NCBI GenBank assembly: GCA_024509875.1
Contig: JAMPIV010013750.1
Location: forward strand, 62,001-126,000
Source of the DNA: Oreohelix idahoensis
Taxonomy: Eukaryota > Mollusca > Gastropoda > Stylommatophora > Oreohelicidae
Direction of reading: 5' to 3'
DNA: 64,000 nucleotides
Each line of letters opens with the position of its first letter. The stretch's first letter is position 1. This document shows, piece after piece, positions 1 through 11,439 of this stretch. The position numbers and the translations under genes were made by a program. The notes under the pieces are model-generated. The model saw only the letters and a list, made by a program, of their open reading frames with translations. It did no database searches and was not told the origin of the DNA.

Positions 1-1077
1 ATGAATTAGGAATACATACGTATTCCGTCAACACTCATGAGGCATCTAGCATTTATAAGTTAGTTTAGAAAAATTATTCTTGTCTGATTATTTAACAGTT
101 AAATTAAATTCATTAATAGCCGACTGAGTGTAAGCTAAAAATTATAATTATTCTGTTTTCCACTGTAACTCATCAGCTAGAGAATATAACAGACTTATAA
201 ATTATTCACTCTGCACAAAAGAACTCGGGAAATAAAATAAGCGATCTAACACTTTGAACACTTCGAAAAATACTAGATATAATATATATATATATAATAT
301 TTACCTCAACACAGAACTACTAAGAACTTAAACCACTTCGACCAAACTAAATGCCATCTCTATTAACAGAGATTCTTAGGAGTCGAACGAAGGCTTGTTC
401 TAGTCTTGACTGCGAAGTTACTGAGTGAATTAAGTCTCAAACTCTCGTTTAAGATATATGAAACACACACAAAGAATGTGCCCTATTTCCAAAACCACGC
501 AATCTCTCGTCTTTCCTAACACTTACGTAACTTAGACGCATGCCGTAAGTGCCACCGGTGCGTCTTCACACCTACGTTAACAAACTGACCGAGAAGCGTG
601 AGTGTCATGGAAAAACCCAGACTATGTCTCATTCCCGAGCGCTGCGTGAGTGTCATATCACACTTCACTCCGAGAGAAACGTTCGTGTCAGGGGAAAATG
701 CTAGACGGTATGACACCTAACCGGGAACTAGCCTGACGAAACGCCCGTGACGTGAGAAAAATACAGACGCATGTCTGCTATCTCTGTCTGCCCAGACGAG
801 TATTCACACGTTCTATCGTCCACTGACATCTAATGCAACAGAATGCATTTAACGCTCTCCCGTCTAGTGTAGAGACTGATACGTTATGTCATAAATGCGT
901 TTACCAGTATGAGAAAGAAAACGGTAAAGTTGAGAATGGGGAAGAAAATATTTTTCGCAAACGAATGGATGCGAAAAATACAGGAAAAAGGCAAAGAGTG
1001 ATAATAAAATATAGGATACGGGTGAAAGAAAAAGAAGAGGATATAGGCAATTAGATGATCATAAAACCTCTGTGACA
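1..1077 (-). repeat. 3' LTR of element D (partial)
   Basis: This matches 16136-17210 nearly base for base; I counted about half a dozen differences. It ends TGTGACA at 1077, directly next to a polypurine tract. The first about 1.35 kb of this LTR lies outside the window. It contains no gene I can support; small open frames here are shared by both LTR copies. Confidence 0.9.
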
Positions 1078-1096
1078 GAACGTCCCCCCTTTAAGA
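1078..1096 (-). other. Polypurine tract of element D
   Basis: On the minus strand the sequence just before the 3' LTR reads AAAGGGGGG followed by ACGTTC. A G-rich purine run next to the 3' LTR is the expected primer site for plus-strand DNA synthesis. Its position confirms that D is transcribed on the minus strand. Confidence 0.7.
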
Positions 1097-1204
1097 TATG
1101 GAATCACTCCATGTCTACGTTATGGAATTTAATTTCCTATATCCGTAGCTTCAGGGTGTCTGTCTTCTTCCCTCTCATCTCCCCCCTCCCTCTCTCTCCA
1201 ATTC

Positions 1205-3357
1205 CTACTCAAGTCTACTCCCAAAAGTTTCCTTTCTCTGGAATGTCTCCCATGCGCGCTTGAAAGAGCGTCGCAGCTTTTGACATTTTTGAAAGATTTC
1301 GTGTGTGTGCAGTGGAATGTCCCTGCCACTATCGTCATCTTCGTCAGCTTTGGCGATCGTCAGGAGATGGTCGGAGGTTGGCACTGGTTTTTCCAAGTAT
1401 CTCTTTAACAGATTTAAATGGAAAATCTTTTCCTTTCCTTGAATAGAGATCTAGTAGTTAGCCTTAGAAATCTTTTTCAGGACGGTAAACGGCCCTTGCC
1501 ATCCGATCCTCAGTTGGTTGTTTCCGGTAGGGAGTAACACCAAAACTTTCTCTCCTGCTTCCAGTTCTCTCTCTTTCGCGACTCTCCTGTATCGGTTAGC
1601 ATGCTTTGTGCGTGCTCGCTTAAAGTTAGTCGTTGCTAGGTCCCATCCTAGTTTCAACCTTTCCTTTAACTCCGATACGTATTTACTTGCTGAGACGACT
1701 GTCTCATCAGCATTGTGGTCTGTCAGCGACCAAAGTAAGGCTTCAAGCGGGCCCTTAATGGGTCTGCCGAATAAAAGCGTAGCTGGCGGAAATCCTTTGG
1801 AAGTATGAGGAGATTCTCTGTAGCCAAATAAAGCTGCCGGAATGCAACAATCCCAATCTTCAGGTTTCACTTGTGCCAGTTTACTTAACATCATGTTGAG
1901 GTTTCCGTTAACACGTTCTACTAGCCCATTTCTGGCCAGAGTATAAGGCTTAGTGTAGATGTGCTGGTCCCTCAAGATCTTAACGATCTCATCCATCAAC
2001 AGGTTTCGGTATGGAGATCCGTTATCCGTCAACACTTGTTGAGGGAATCCCAACCGAGTGAAAATCTGCACGAGGGCTTCTGCGACATGCTTGGCATCTG
2101 CGCATGTTAGCGGGATAGCTTCTGCCCATAAAGTGCATGTATCGACTAAGGTCAGGATAAACCTGTTCCTTCTTTTAGTCCTTTCTAAGGGTCCTAAAAT
2201 GTCGATCACAACCCGTTCGAATGGTGTTCCCACTATTGGCATTTCACCCAACGAGACTGGGGGTGCCCGTTGCTTGGGTGGCACACGTTGGCACTGGGCA
2301 TAGGATTTGACATACCTGATAATCTCCGTATTTACTCCTGACCACCAATAATGAGTGGTTATCCGTTGGTTTGTGGCGTTCTGTCCCATGTGTCCGCTGA
2401 AGGGAAGAGAGTGCCCCATTTCTAGGATTTGGCTTCTGTACTGTTTCGGTACTAGGAGCTGGTTGTAACCTTGGCCAGGCTTGCCCGTTCTGCGATAAAG
2501 TACGCCATCCTTAGAAAAAATGTCCCCGTGTTGTCTGGGTTCCTTAGCCATGGGCAGTTTCCTAAAGCAGGGTGCCAAAGTAGGGTCCTTTTGTTGCGCT
2601 TCTTTAAGTTCCATGGGTAACAAATTAGGCGCAGGCTCCCGTTCCTTCTTGGTTTGCCCTCTTGTAGTTACTGCTGCCACGATCGGCTCTTCCGGTTTCC
2701 CAATAGACACGTATCTACCGCCAAGTATGACAGGGTAGATGGGGTCATCCATAACAGCCGCTTTGATCACGCCTCTGACAAACGCAGAGTGGATCTCCAC
2801 CAGTGCGATGGAAAGCGCTGTAGGTGCATCACTCTTACGAACTCCACAAAATTGGACGGTCTCTTCTGTCTCTTGACCGGGTTTGACCAGGTGTCTGGCA
2901 ATAATGCAATCATAAGAAAGCCCCGTGTCAAATAAACAAGAAGTTTGAGAACCGTTCAATGTAACAGTACCTCGCGTTGAGGGTGTATCCCCAACAGGTT
3001 GGGAATCACTGTCAATAATTCCGCCTTGCGAGACTGTTAGTAAGCATCCGATGCGTTTAGGCTCGGTGTGCTCACTCTGATCATTAGTTCCGTGCTCAGG
3101 GGTTCTCCCTTTGCCACCTTCTCCTTTCTGGCTGCGCTGCCATGTAGGGTGGTCGGGTTGATCAGACTGTTTACTGTGGTTGAGGTACTTGGTTTTGTAG
3201 AACTTAGATTTTTCAGGAGGGGGGTTTTGAGGTTCAGTTTCTCTGTGGTTATTCTGATTAGAAGCATGAGAAGATTGGTCTAGATTATTCTTTCGAAAAT
3301 GCTCCTCTGTCGGTTTCCGTTTTGTGGCCGGTAGTTCAGCCAGCGCATTGTGATATC
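1205..3357 (-). pseudogene. Element D protease-integrase portion of Gag-Pol
   Basis: This is the continuation of the D Gag frame from 13033 across element C. A retropepsin motif (LFDTGLSYD) lies near 2920-2945. The integrase zinc finger (H2C2, HSLPFSGHMG...CQRV) lies near 2290-2420. The integrase core carries the D, D and E residues: VVIDILGP near 2200, LTDNGSPY near 2020, GLVERVNG near 1910. Unlike element A, it has no CCHC knuckle between Gag and protease. A TAG at 1448-1450 interrupts the integrase C-terminal tail; the same frame continues open to 1205. No reverse transcriptase follows. Protease is joined directly to integrase, which is the Gmr1 arrangement. The product would process Gag and insert cDNA, but needs reverse transcriptase from elsewhere. 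Confidence 0.85.
3353..3357. repeat. Target site duplication ATATC, left of element C
   Basis: ATATC directly precedes the left LTR of C and is repeated at 13033-13037 directly after the right LTR. A five-base duplication is typical of Ty3/Gypsy integrases. Confidence 0.9.
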
Positions 3358-4952
3358 TGTTACGTGCAGTCTTTGATATCTTACAATATTTTACATTGGT
3401 ATACTTGTTATGTTCGCAAATATTTTGTAAACAAAATAGATATTTTTTAGTGCTTAAGGGAAAGTCATTATTGAGTTACTTCCCTTGAAAGTTGTGCCGT
3501 CTCTTTCGATCGAACTCCGCGGATGAATCCAGTTTTACTGCGATTTATTCTTTGTTTGGGTAGTAATAGATTGTTCTTGCTTCAGAATATCTATGGCCTG
3601 AATTTATGTGTATTGTTTGTCTGTGTAGGACGAGTCTGTCTTATATCTGTATATCTTTACATATCTAAGTCGAACTATATGTTCTGTTGTCTCTAGAGAG
3701 GTCAAAGGCTGTTCGGCGGATGTGTCGCGAGAGAGGTGTGTTTTGGCTTCGCCCTGATGATGGGCTGTGTTTTTCTATGTCGGCTGGACGCCGGGGAAAA
3801 AGTGATCTCAGTGGTTTTTGGGGAAAGTGATAGTCGTCTAGACCTATCGTGTATGCTTTACCCCAGTGTTCATTCTTATTGCCAAGGAATGGCAAAATCA
3901 TATTTCTGAAAACCAAGGTAATAAAGATACTCTTTTGAACTCTCGTACGAAGCCACCGTTTTTCGATAGGGATGATTTGTACGTCTGAGAGGATACATCT
4001 AACTAGATGAAAAAAAAAACGATTCTGATTCCTAGCAGCACTATATCCTGTAGAATGCAGTCAATTGTTCATGATCAAATCTACAGAGCAATGAAATGTT
4101 TAATGAATGACTAACTTTAGGACAGATTCATTATCTGTATCCAAACGTGAGTGACAGCTCACGAGTGAAGCCATCTTGGAACCAAACATGTAGTGACTTT
4201 CAAGAAGAGAAAAGGGATGCCCGTATTATCGCTTGATTAGTCCAGAGATCACTGCTACACATGAGAACCCATTGCTAGCGGTTCAATATAATTATATGGA
4301 AAAATCTGTGCTGGACATTATGTTAAGGAATCTTCGCTAGACGAGATTAGGTCTAGAAGCCATCTTGGATATTGTTTATAATCTGACGTGCTTTGTCAGT
4401 AAACTCAGTTGATATATATATATATATGGGCAATACTGAGTGCTTGGCTACTGACAGTCCATTATACTATTATTCTACATGAGTGCCCATGTAACATAAC
4501 ATTGCAAGACCATTTATCCACTGTACCATGATGTATTATGCCAACCTGTGATTTGTCACTATCTGTGCTGTCGAGTGTGTACGTCCAATTAAACTTTAGT
4601 AAAGGTACACAGTCGTTGGTGTCGATGACTTCCAGCCATACATGAGTGTGAGAAAAGAACATTTGTCAACACCACGAACTCTTCCTATCATTCGCACATT
4701 ATACACTCCATCTATGTCTACACACCACTGCGTAGGTCAAGTTGACATTCCATACTCGAACCACGAGCAACACAACAACACAGTATTTAACTCTGGTGAT
4801 GTTCGAGCGAGCTTCAGATTTCTCAGCATGTCTCTTGCTCAGGGCAAGGGTCTTGTATTAAGAGTTTATCAACTGATGATGATGATGTCTGCTTCCATCC
4901 ACTTATATTTATCATTTGGTGGACATCATTAATAAGAAAAAGATTCTTATCA
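3358..4952 (+). repeat. 5' LTR of element C
   Basis: Starts TGTTACGTGC and ends CTTATCA. It is nearly identical to 11440-13032. An 83-codon antisense frame (3665-3916) and a 66-codon one (4462-4662) occur in both LTRs but resemble nothing I know; I treat them as chance. The LTR contains a short (TA)n run near 4414 that differs in length between the copies. Confidence 0.93.
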
Positions 4953-6060
4953 ACTGGTGGACCAGCTTTCTGGGTTTGACCTCGCAGAAGTTCAGAAGTC
5001 AACAGATTACCGATACCAGACCGTTTCCTGTGGCTGATACGACACACTTGCAGTATTGGTTTGCTCTTTGTAAACACTTCGTCACGTGACCTGTCAAGTG
5101 AATGCAGTATGTAGGTCAGCGTTGTTGACATTTTTACATTAGACATTACAGAGTTTCACAGAACAGTTGGATCAATTCTTGTCAATGTTAACAGGAAGAC
5201 AGTATTATTGAACTAAGAAGTCCTATTTTCATCGATGGATCTTCTTGTTTTCTATATATGAACTTTAATATTTAAGGCCAGAATATATATTTCAATAAAG
5301 TGGCAGTTTATTTATTTTACAAGAATAACTTTGCCATTACTGTAAAACTGAGCCTATTTTGCAACACATTACACACATGATATATGTATTTATGATATGT
5401 TACATGTTATTTGTTTGTATAGTATGTTAGTTTATATGTCAGCGGGTTGTGTTTAAGGTTGGGCGGCGTCCTCACAACAGAATATCCCACGTCATAGAGG
5501 GTCCGTTGTGGGCGTTTTCTATAGGTGCAATTTTCTTGATTGAAAATTTGCTTGCGACAACTGTTGCTTTTGTGTTAGCTGTGAAGTCTGAATTATTGTT
5601 ATTTTTGTAATATTTCTTTGTTCTTTAGTTTTGTTTTGAATTGTTTGTAATTTGTTGGTCTACCCTTTTCTATCTTTCAGTTCTATTCACAATTTATATT
5701 CATATACTGTGACGTCATTTGTGTTGTTATTCTTTGCAGATTCAGTGATTATTTTCATTGATTTCCCTATTTGATTTATTTTGATTTCTGCAAACGTTCT
5801 TGTATTGTCAGTCCTATTTGTACTTTATGTATTCTGTTGGTTGACATATGTTTTATATAGGTATATTTCATAAGACACAATTGCCTGTGCGCTGCACTTG
5901 GATTATGGTATAAACCAGTACCTGATTATTATTACTGTTATACAAGACCTTATTAAGGCTTGTGACCCACAGATATTGGGATAGTGTACTGATTAATCAA
6001 GTCATTAAGAACTTGTGGTATTATTATTGTTTCAGGTGATTAGTATTATTGTTAGACACC
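4953..6060 (+). other. Long untranslated leader of element C
   Basis: About 1.1 kb separate the 5' LTR from the Gag start codon. The LTR end is followed by AC and then TGGTGGACCAGC. A TGG start is expected for a primer binding site, but I could not match the rest to a tRNA 3' end. No gene is supported in this stretch; 5400-6000 is T-rich. Confidence 0.5.
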
Positions 6061-6800
6061 ATGTCTACATTAGAATACTTCATTATACAAGGGAAAGCCC
6101 TTGATAAGACTGGTCAACAATTAGAAGAATGGGAAGTTGCTCAATATGACAAAGCATTAGCTGCAGAAGAGAGAAAAGCTGCTGCAGAAGAGAGAAAAGC
6201 TCTGGCTGAAGAGAAAAGATTAGAAAGAGAAGCTGAGGCTGCTGCTGAACAAAAGAAATTGCAGATGCAGGTGGAGCAAAGGAGATTTGAAGCTGAACAA
6301 AAAAAAATTAGAAAGAGAAGCTGCTGCTGAACAAAAAAGATTAGACAGTGAAGCTGAACAAAAAAAATTAGAAAGAGAAGCTGCTGCTGAACAAAAAAGA
6401 TTAGACAGGGAAGCTGAACAAAAAAGATTAGACAGAGAGGCTGAAGAAAAAAAAGCAATAAGAGAACATGAATTTGAGTTGGAGAAATTGAGATTGACAA
6501 GTATGATTAATGTTAATCAGGCATCTAGTGGTAATGGTAAACCTTCTACTTACAAGGTTAAGGTTCCACCGTTCAATCAGTCCAGTGACGATATTACATT
6601 CTGGCTGGATAGATTTGAACGTTCTTGTCGTACACATAATGTGGATAAATCACAATACGCTAATCAATTAGCAGAAAACTTGAAAGGTGAATCTTTGACT
6701 AGATTATGCCTTGTAGGAGAAGCAGATAAGGATAATTATGATGTCATTAGGGCGGCTTTGATAAAAAAAATACCAGCTAAGTGAGGAAGGCTATCGCCTT
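6061..6800 (+). pseudogene. Element C Gag, N-terminal part, two one-base frame breaks
   Basis: I chose ATG at 6061 (context ACCATG). The first about 150 residues are a charged Glu/Lys/Ala coiled coil built from repeats such as EQKKLEREAAA (6160-6450). A Gag core follows (VPPFNQSSDDITFWLDRFER near 6565-6620). The frame shifts twice. An A-run near 6299-6307 has nine A where the equivalent repeat at 6360-6367 has eight. Another run of eight A near 6769 would keep the frame if it had seven. Both are single-base insertions in homopolymers. They could be decay, sequencing error or, less likely, programmed slippage. Gag would form the virus-like particle that packages the element RNA. Confidence 0.8.
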
Positions 6801-9800
6801 TTGTTTAAGACGATGGTGCCTGAGACAGGTGTAGAATTCTCAGAATTCACTGCAAAGGCACGTCTCACAGTTGATCGTTGGATTGAGCTTTCCAAAACAG
6901 AAAAAACGTATGAAGGACTTATGGATTTGTTGCTCAGAGATAAGATTATGTCATGTGTTAACAAACCATTCCTTGAATTTATACATGAGCGTAAACCCAA
7001 ATCTCTAAAGGAAATGGAAGAATATTGTTCCCAATATGTCACTGCACACCCCGACGTGACTTTTGGCAACACTAAGATTAAGGAGGGTATGCCAGTTGCT
7101 TCAGCAACACCATACAATCCCAATTATTCACACAGATTTCAGGGACCTCAAAACAGATTTGATAAAAAAGGTAACCATAATAGTTATCAAAACCAAGGTA
7201 ACCAATCATTTCAGGGTTCTTCTTCAAAGAACTGGAGACGAGCTGATAGCTCTCGACACAGGGGTGGTCATAATTATAGGAATTTCCGTAGAGGAAGTAA
7301 TTATAGAAACTATCAGGGTTATCCGTCTTGGAGTCAACAAGATCATAATTACAGAGATACTCATTATAATGAATATGATAATGGTAACCAAGGGAACTAT
7401 GACTCAAACCCAAATAGGGGTTACAATAGAGGTAACAATAACTACAGAGGTGATAATAACCGAGGTAGATCTCAAAACAAAAGACATAAACCACATTTTC
7501 AGGCAAACTCTGCACAACAAGAGTCCCATGAAGCCTATAAACAGAGTAAAGATAATAATGATGCTAGTAATATGGCATGTGCCGCTTTTGATTTTGGGAG
7601 AGCATCTCAGTGCCCCCAATGCAAAACGTTATTTGAGCCAACCACAGTGTCTACTTTAAGCTGTGGCCATCCTCTTCCTGCTCTTCCGGCATCAGTCGCG
7701 CATGATGGAAGAGGTTCTCTTGTCTTACATAAGGGTTTAGTGAATAACAATCCAGTCTCTGTGCTATTTGATTCTGGATGCACCACAATTGGTGTTAGGC
7801 AGTCACTCGTAGATCCTTCCCGTGCCACTGGACAAGTAGTCAAATGTGTAACATTTGGCGGCACATTAGAGAAATACTCTACTGCTATCATTAGGATTGC
7901 TACTCCTTTCTTTACAGGAGATGTACACGCATGTCTTCTCCCGAATCCGATCGCTGACCTCATCATCGGTCGCATTCATGGAGTCAAAGAATGCACTCCG
8001 CAACAAATTTCCGCGTGGGAAAGGCAAAACATGCAGATTGCTAACGCTGTAGTCACTAGAGCTCAGGCTCTTAATATGCCTCAAACTTCATCTACTGAAG
8101 ATAATGAAGTGCATAACCAAGATGATCCCTTGGTAATTTCTCGTGACTCGTTTATAAAACAGCAAGAAGATGATCCCACTCTGAAGAAATTCTTCATTCT
8201 TGCAACTAAAGGTGATCCGAATAAAGACACAAGTCGTAAATCGTGGATTACAAAGAAGAATGGCGTACTTGTACGTATGGTTCAAGACTCCATTACGTCA
8301 AGTCATTCTCAAATCCTGGTTCCCAAGAATTTGAGAGTTAAAATTTTGCAGCACGCTCACGACTATCAGTGTGCTGGACACATGGGTTTTTCCCGTACTA
8401 AGTCAAGAGTCCTTGCGGCTTTCTTTTGGCCATTGGTAAACAAGGACATACGGATTTATTGTCGATCTTGTAAAGTATGTCAGGAAGTTAAATCCAAAGG
8501 TCCACGGCATGCTGCACCCATTCAGGCGGCGGACATTCCTATTCGGCCGTTTCAAAAAATGGCCATAGACATTATTGGTCCATTTAAGATCAAGTCTGCC
8601 AGAGGACATCAGTTTATCTTGACATGTGTTGATATGTGCACACGTTGGCCAGAGGCTATTCCTCTGAAGAGCATTACTACTGCTGATATTGCAGATGCTC
8701 TTTGGCTTATATTTTCTCGTTTGGGTTTCCCCGGAGAGATATTGTCAGACCATGGCACCCAACTAATATCAGATACCATGTCTCAAGTAATGTCTACTCT
8801 GCAGATAGATAGATCTTTAAGTAGTATCTACCATCCAATGTCTAATGGTATGGTCGAACGCCTTAATAGAACACTTAAAAACTTACTAGGGAAGATAACT
8901 GAGGATCATCCTCAAGACTGGGACAGAGTTTTACCTGCGGCCCTCTTCGCTTACAGAGAGGTACCCAATGAACATACAGGATTTTCTCCCTTTGAACTCG
9001 TCTTTGGCGCGCGTCCGCGCGGCCCTATGTCGTTGCTTCACGATCTCATAACATCTGACAATATTGACGATGACACAAAGTCATCCTACGAATATGTCAT
9101 CGCGTTGAGACAAAAGATTATCGAAGCATGCAAATTAGCAACTTCTTCTTCTGAATTTGCGAAACAGAAGGCAAGGCAATTTGCCAATAAGAAGAGATGC
9201 TTACGACAACTGTGTCCTGGTGACAAAGCATTTGTATTACTACCTTGTAGGGAAAACAGATTACTTATTTCTTGGAAAGGTCCGTACGATATAATATCGA
9301 AAATTTCCGATGTCGACTATATTGTCGATATTGATGGGAAGCATAAAACCTTCCACATCAATATGCTTACTGAATTCCATGAACGTCCGGATTATTTGCA
9401 ACCCATTTTCCAAGCAACGGACGATTCTCCAGTACAACATGGTCATTACTCATCACTGTCCGTGATACAGGATGAGGAAACAAGTTTTTCAGATGTAAAT
9501 CTTCCTCTTCCAATGATCCCACTTCATTCTAGTGAATCATGGAAGAACGTTACTGTCTCTCCTGATTTGTCTCTAGGAGAACAGCGACAAGTTTCAACTA
9601 TGTTGCAAACATTTCAGGATGTACTCACTGACATCCCTGGACAAACGAATGTCATTGAACATGACATTGTTCTAACTGACCATACTCCTATTAGGGTTAG
9701 ACCTTATCCTATACCTATACATTTTCAAGCACAGGTCGAGAAAGAGTTGGATGAGATGATAGATTTGAAAATAATCGAACCATCCACCTCTGCATATTCT

Positions 9801-10952
9801 TCACCGATGGTTATTGTGCGTAAAAAAGACAATAACATACGTCTTTGCGTTGACTATCGAAAATTGAATCAGGTAACGAAGTTCGATGCTGAACCTATGC
9901 CTTTACTGGAAGAACTACTTACTCGACTCTCCAAATCTCATTTTTTCACTAAACTTGATTTGTCTAAAGGATATTGGCAAGTTCCTTTATCTGAACGCGC
10001 CAAACCTCTCACGGCTTTTTCAACACCTAGAGGTTTGTTCCAATGGAATTTTATGCCTTTCGGTCTTATGAACGCACCAGCTACATTCGTACGCATGATG
10101 TGCCGAATCCTATCTTATCGGTCAGATGTCATTGCATATCTAGACGACATCTGTCTTTTCAGCGATACTTGGGAAGATCACTATTCAGGGTTAGATGAAT
10201 TGCTGTCTACTTTGCGCGAGCACAACCTGACAGCGAAACCCTCTAAAGCCTATATTGGTTTTAGCGAAATTTCTTTCCTAGGCCACCGAGTTGGTCATGG
10301 TTTCCTAAAGACAGAGGACCATAATACTAGTAAGATACTTAACATCTCAATCCCTAAGACTAAAAAACAGGTGAGAAGTCTGTTAGGTCTTATTCAATTT
10401 TATGGCAGATTCATTCAGAATCTATCCTCTATCATGGCACCTCTTTCAACACTTCTAAAGAAAGGTTCGCCTAATGTGGTCCACTGGTCTCAGGAATGCC
10501 AATGCTCTCTGGATAAGATTAAAACATTGTTTTCAACACCACCTATTTTAGTGCTACCCACTAAAGATAAAACATTCGTTCTTCGTAGTGACGCTTCATC
10601 CACTGGGATTGGAGCGGCACTAATGCAAGAGTACTCTGGAACTCTGCATCCTGTAATGTATATTTCCAGAAAACTTAATGCGGCAGAAAGGAATTATTCG
10701 GTTTTAGACCGTGAGCTATTAGCTATGGTTTGGTCGATCCTCAAACTACAGAGATTCCTTCTGGGCGCACATTTCATAGTAGAAACCGACCAAAAAGCTC
10801 TTACTGCTATACAGAGTAAGAATTTGAAGAGCTCGAGGTCTACTCGATATGCAATTGCTCTTCAACCTTTTCATTTCTCTGTGCGAGCTATTCGTGGATC
10901 AGATAATGTGATGGCAGACATTCTGTCAAGATGCCCACATGATTCCACATAA
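6801..10952 (+). CDS. Element C Gag C-terminus, protease, integrase, reverse transcriptase, RNase H polyprotein
   Basis: An uninterrupted 1383-codon frame continuing Gag. In order: a Gag helical region similar to SCAN (6830-7060); an Arg/Gly/Asn/Tyr-rich tail (7200-7480) in place of the usual CCHC knuckles; protease (LFDSGCTT near 7765); integrase H2C2 finger (HAHDYQCAGHMG...CKVCQ, 8350-8480); integrase core (MAIDIIGPF near 8560, LSDHGTQ near 8745, GMVERLNR near 8850); reverse transcriptase with YLDD at 10135-10150; RNase H (LRSDASSTGIG near 10580, ETDQKAL near 10785, ADILSRC near 10915). Integrase lies before reverse transcriptase, as in Gmr1-type elements. The stop is followed by about 490 bases of untranslated sequence and the 3' LTR. 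No envelope gene is present. Confidence 0.95.
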   Translation: MFKTMVPETGVEFSEFTAKARLTVDRWIELSKTEKTYEGLMDLLLRDKIMSCVNKPFLEFIHERKPKSLKEMEEYCSQYVTAHPDVTFGNTKIKEGMPVASATPYNPNYSHRFQGPQNRFDKKGNHNSYQNQGNQSFQGSSSKNWRRADSSRHRGGHNYRNFRRGSNYRNYQGYPSWSQQDHNYRDTHYNEYDNGNQGNYDSNPNRGYNRGNNNYRGDNNRGRSQNKRHKPHFQANSAQQESHEAYKQSKDNNDASNMACAAFDFGRASQCPQCKTLFEPTTVSTLSCGHPLPALPASVAHDGRGSLVLHKGLVNNNPVSVLFDSGCTTIGVRQSLVDPSRATGQVVKCVTFGGTLEKYSTAIIRIATPFFTGDVHACLLPNPIADLIIGRIHGVKECTPQQISAWERQNMQIANAVVTRAQALNMPQTSSTEDNEVHNQDDPLVISRDSFIKQQEDDPTLKKFFILATKGDPNKDTSRKSWITKKNGVLVRMVQDSITSSHSQILVPKNLRVKILQHAHDYQCAGHMGFSRTKSRVLAAFFWPLVNKDIRIYCRSCKVCQEVKSKGPRHAAPIQAADIPIRPFQKMAIDIIGPFKIKSARGHQFILTCVDMCTRWPEAIPLKSITTADIADALWLIFSRLGFPGEILSDHGTQLISDTMSQVMSTLQIDRSLSSIYHPMSNGMVERLNRTLKNLLGKITEDHPQDWDRVLPAALFAYREVPNEHTGFSPFELVFGARPRGPMSLLHDLITSDNIDDDTKSSYEYVIALRQKIIEACKLATSSSEFAKQKARQFANKKRCLRQLCPGDKAFVLLPCRENRLLISWKGPYDIISKISDVDYIVDIDGKHKTFHINMLTEFHERPDYLQPIFQATDDSPVQHGHYSSLSVIQDEETSFSDVNLPLPMIPLHSSESWKNVTVSPDLSLGEQRQVSTMLQTFQDVLTDIPGQTNVIEHDIVLTDHTPIRVRPYPIPIHFQAQVEKELDEMIDLKIIEPSTSAYSSPMVIVRKKDNNIRLCVDYRKLNQVTKFDAEPMPLLEELLTRLSKSHFFTKLDLSKGYWQVPLSERAKPLTAFSTPRGLFQWNFMPFGLMNAPATFVRMMCRILSYRSDVIAYLDDICLFSDTWEDHYSGLDELLSTLREHNLTAKPSKAYIGFSEISFLGHRVGHGFLKTEDHNTSKILNISIPKTKKQVRSLLGLIQFYGRFIQNLSSIMAPLSTLLKKGSPNVVHWSQECQCSLDKIKTLFSTPPILVLPTKDKTFVLRSDASSTGIGAALMQEYSGTLHPVMYISRKLNAAERNYSVLDRELLAMVWSILKLQRFLLGAHFIVETDQKALTAIQSKNLKSSRSTRYAIALQPFHFSVRAIRGSDNVMADILSRCPHDST

Positions 10953-11439
10953 CTATTAGGGCTTAGACTTCTTGATATGTCTAGTTCTATAGTAGTTCCT
11001 TTTCTATATCATGATAGATACAAATTTGTAATTTAATAATATAATGATTGTATCACTACATAGCGGTTCATTGATGTTTATTCACCGCTGTGCTTTGATG
11101 ATTTTTTTTTTCTTCATAAATCATAAATTTAAGATATCTAATACGAAATGATGGTATGATTTTTTAGGCATCGTGTAATTGCCAGAATTGTATTATACTT
11201 TGATGACACCTTCCTGGAAAAATATAATTATAGAGAAATAATTTCTCTCAGTTTATGAGACACATTCTCACCAGTCGCTCCATAAGTCGACTTAGCCTCA
11301 TATTAGGCGTTATATGTATTCCTGATATTTTCATCTGCGCATTATTCATGCGTTGTGAGCCTATTGTACGTTGCTCCTAGATGTATTTCAAAAAGAAAAA
11401 AAATGTTCCATTTTTTTTTCCCGGGAGGTGTGGTAAGAC
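10953..11439 (+). other. 3' untranslated region and likely polypurine tract of element C
   Basis: Non-coding stretch between the RNase H stop and the 3' LTR. Its end, CCCGGGAGGTGTGGTAAGAC, is purine-rich and abuts the LTR, so it probably serves as the polypurine tract, although it is interrupted by pyrimidines. A run of T (11409-11419) precedes it. Confidence 0.55.

Noticed and set aside
3756..3800. CTGATGA in the C LTR as a hammerhead ribozyme
   Set aside because: No compact stem II followed by GAAA; the downstream GGGGAAAAAG is too far and unpaired.
3665..3916. An 83-codon antisense frame present in both LTRs of element C
   Set aside because: It is conserved only because the LTRs are nearly identical; it has no recognisable domain and lies antisense to the element.
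6296..6776. Programmed frameshifting in element C Gag
   Set aside because: Two separate plus-one A-run insertions, the first inside a repeat whose sister unit has the in-frame length, fit mutation or sequencing error better. Kept only as a minor option.
7063..7659. A 198-codon frame overlapping the C polyprotein
   Set aside because: It is a shadow frame over the Arg/Gly/Asn-rich tract; its Ile/Thr/Val bias follows from the codons of that tract.
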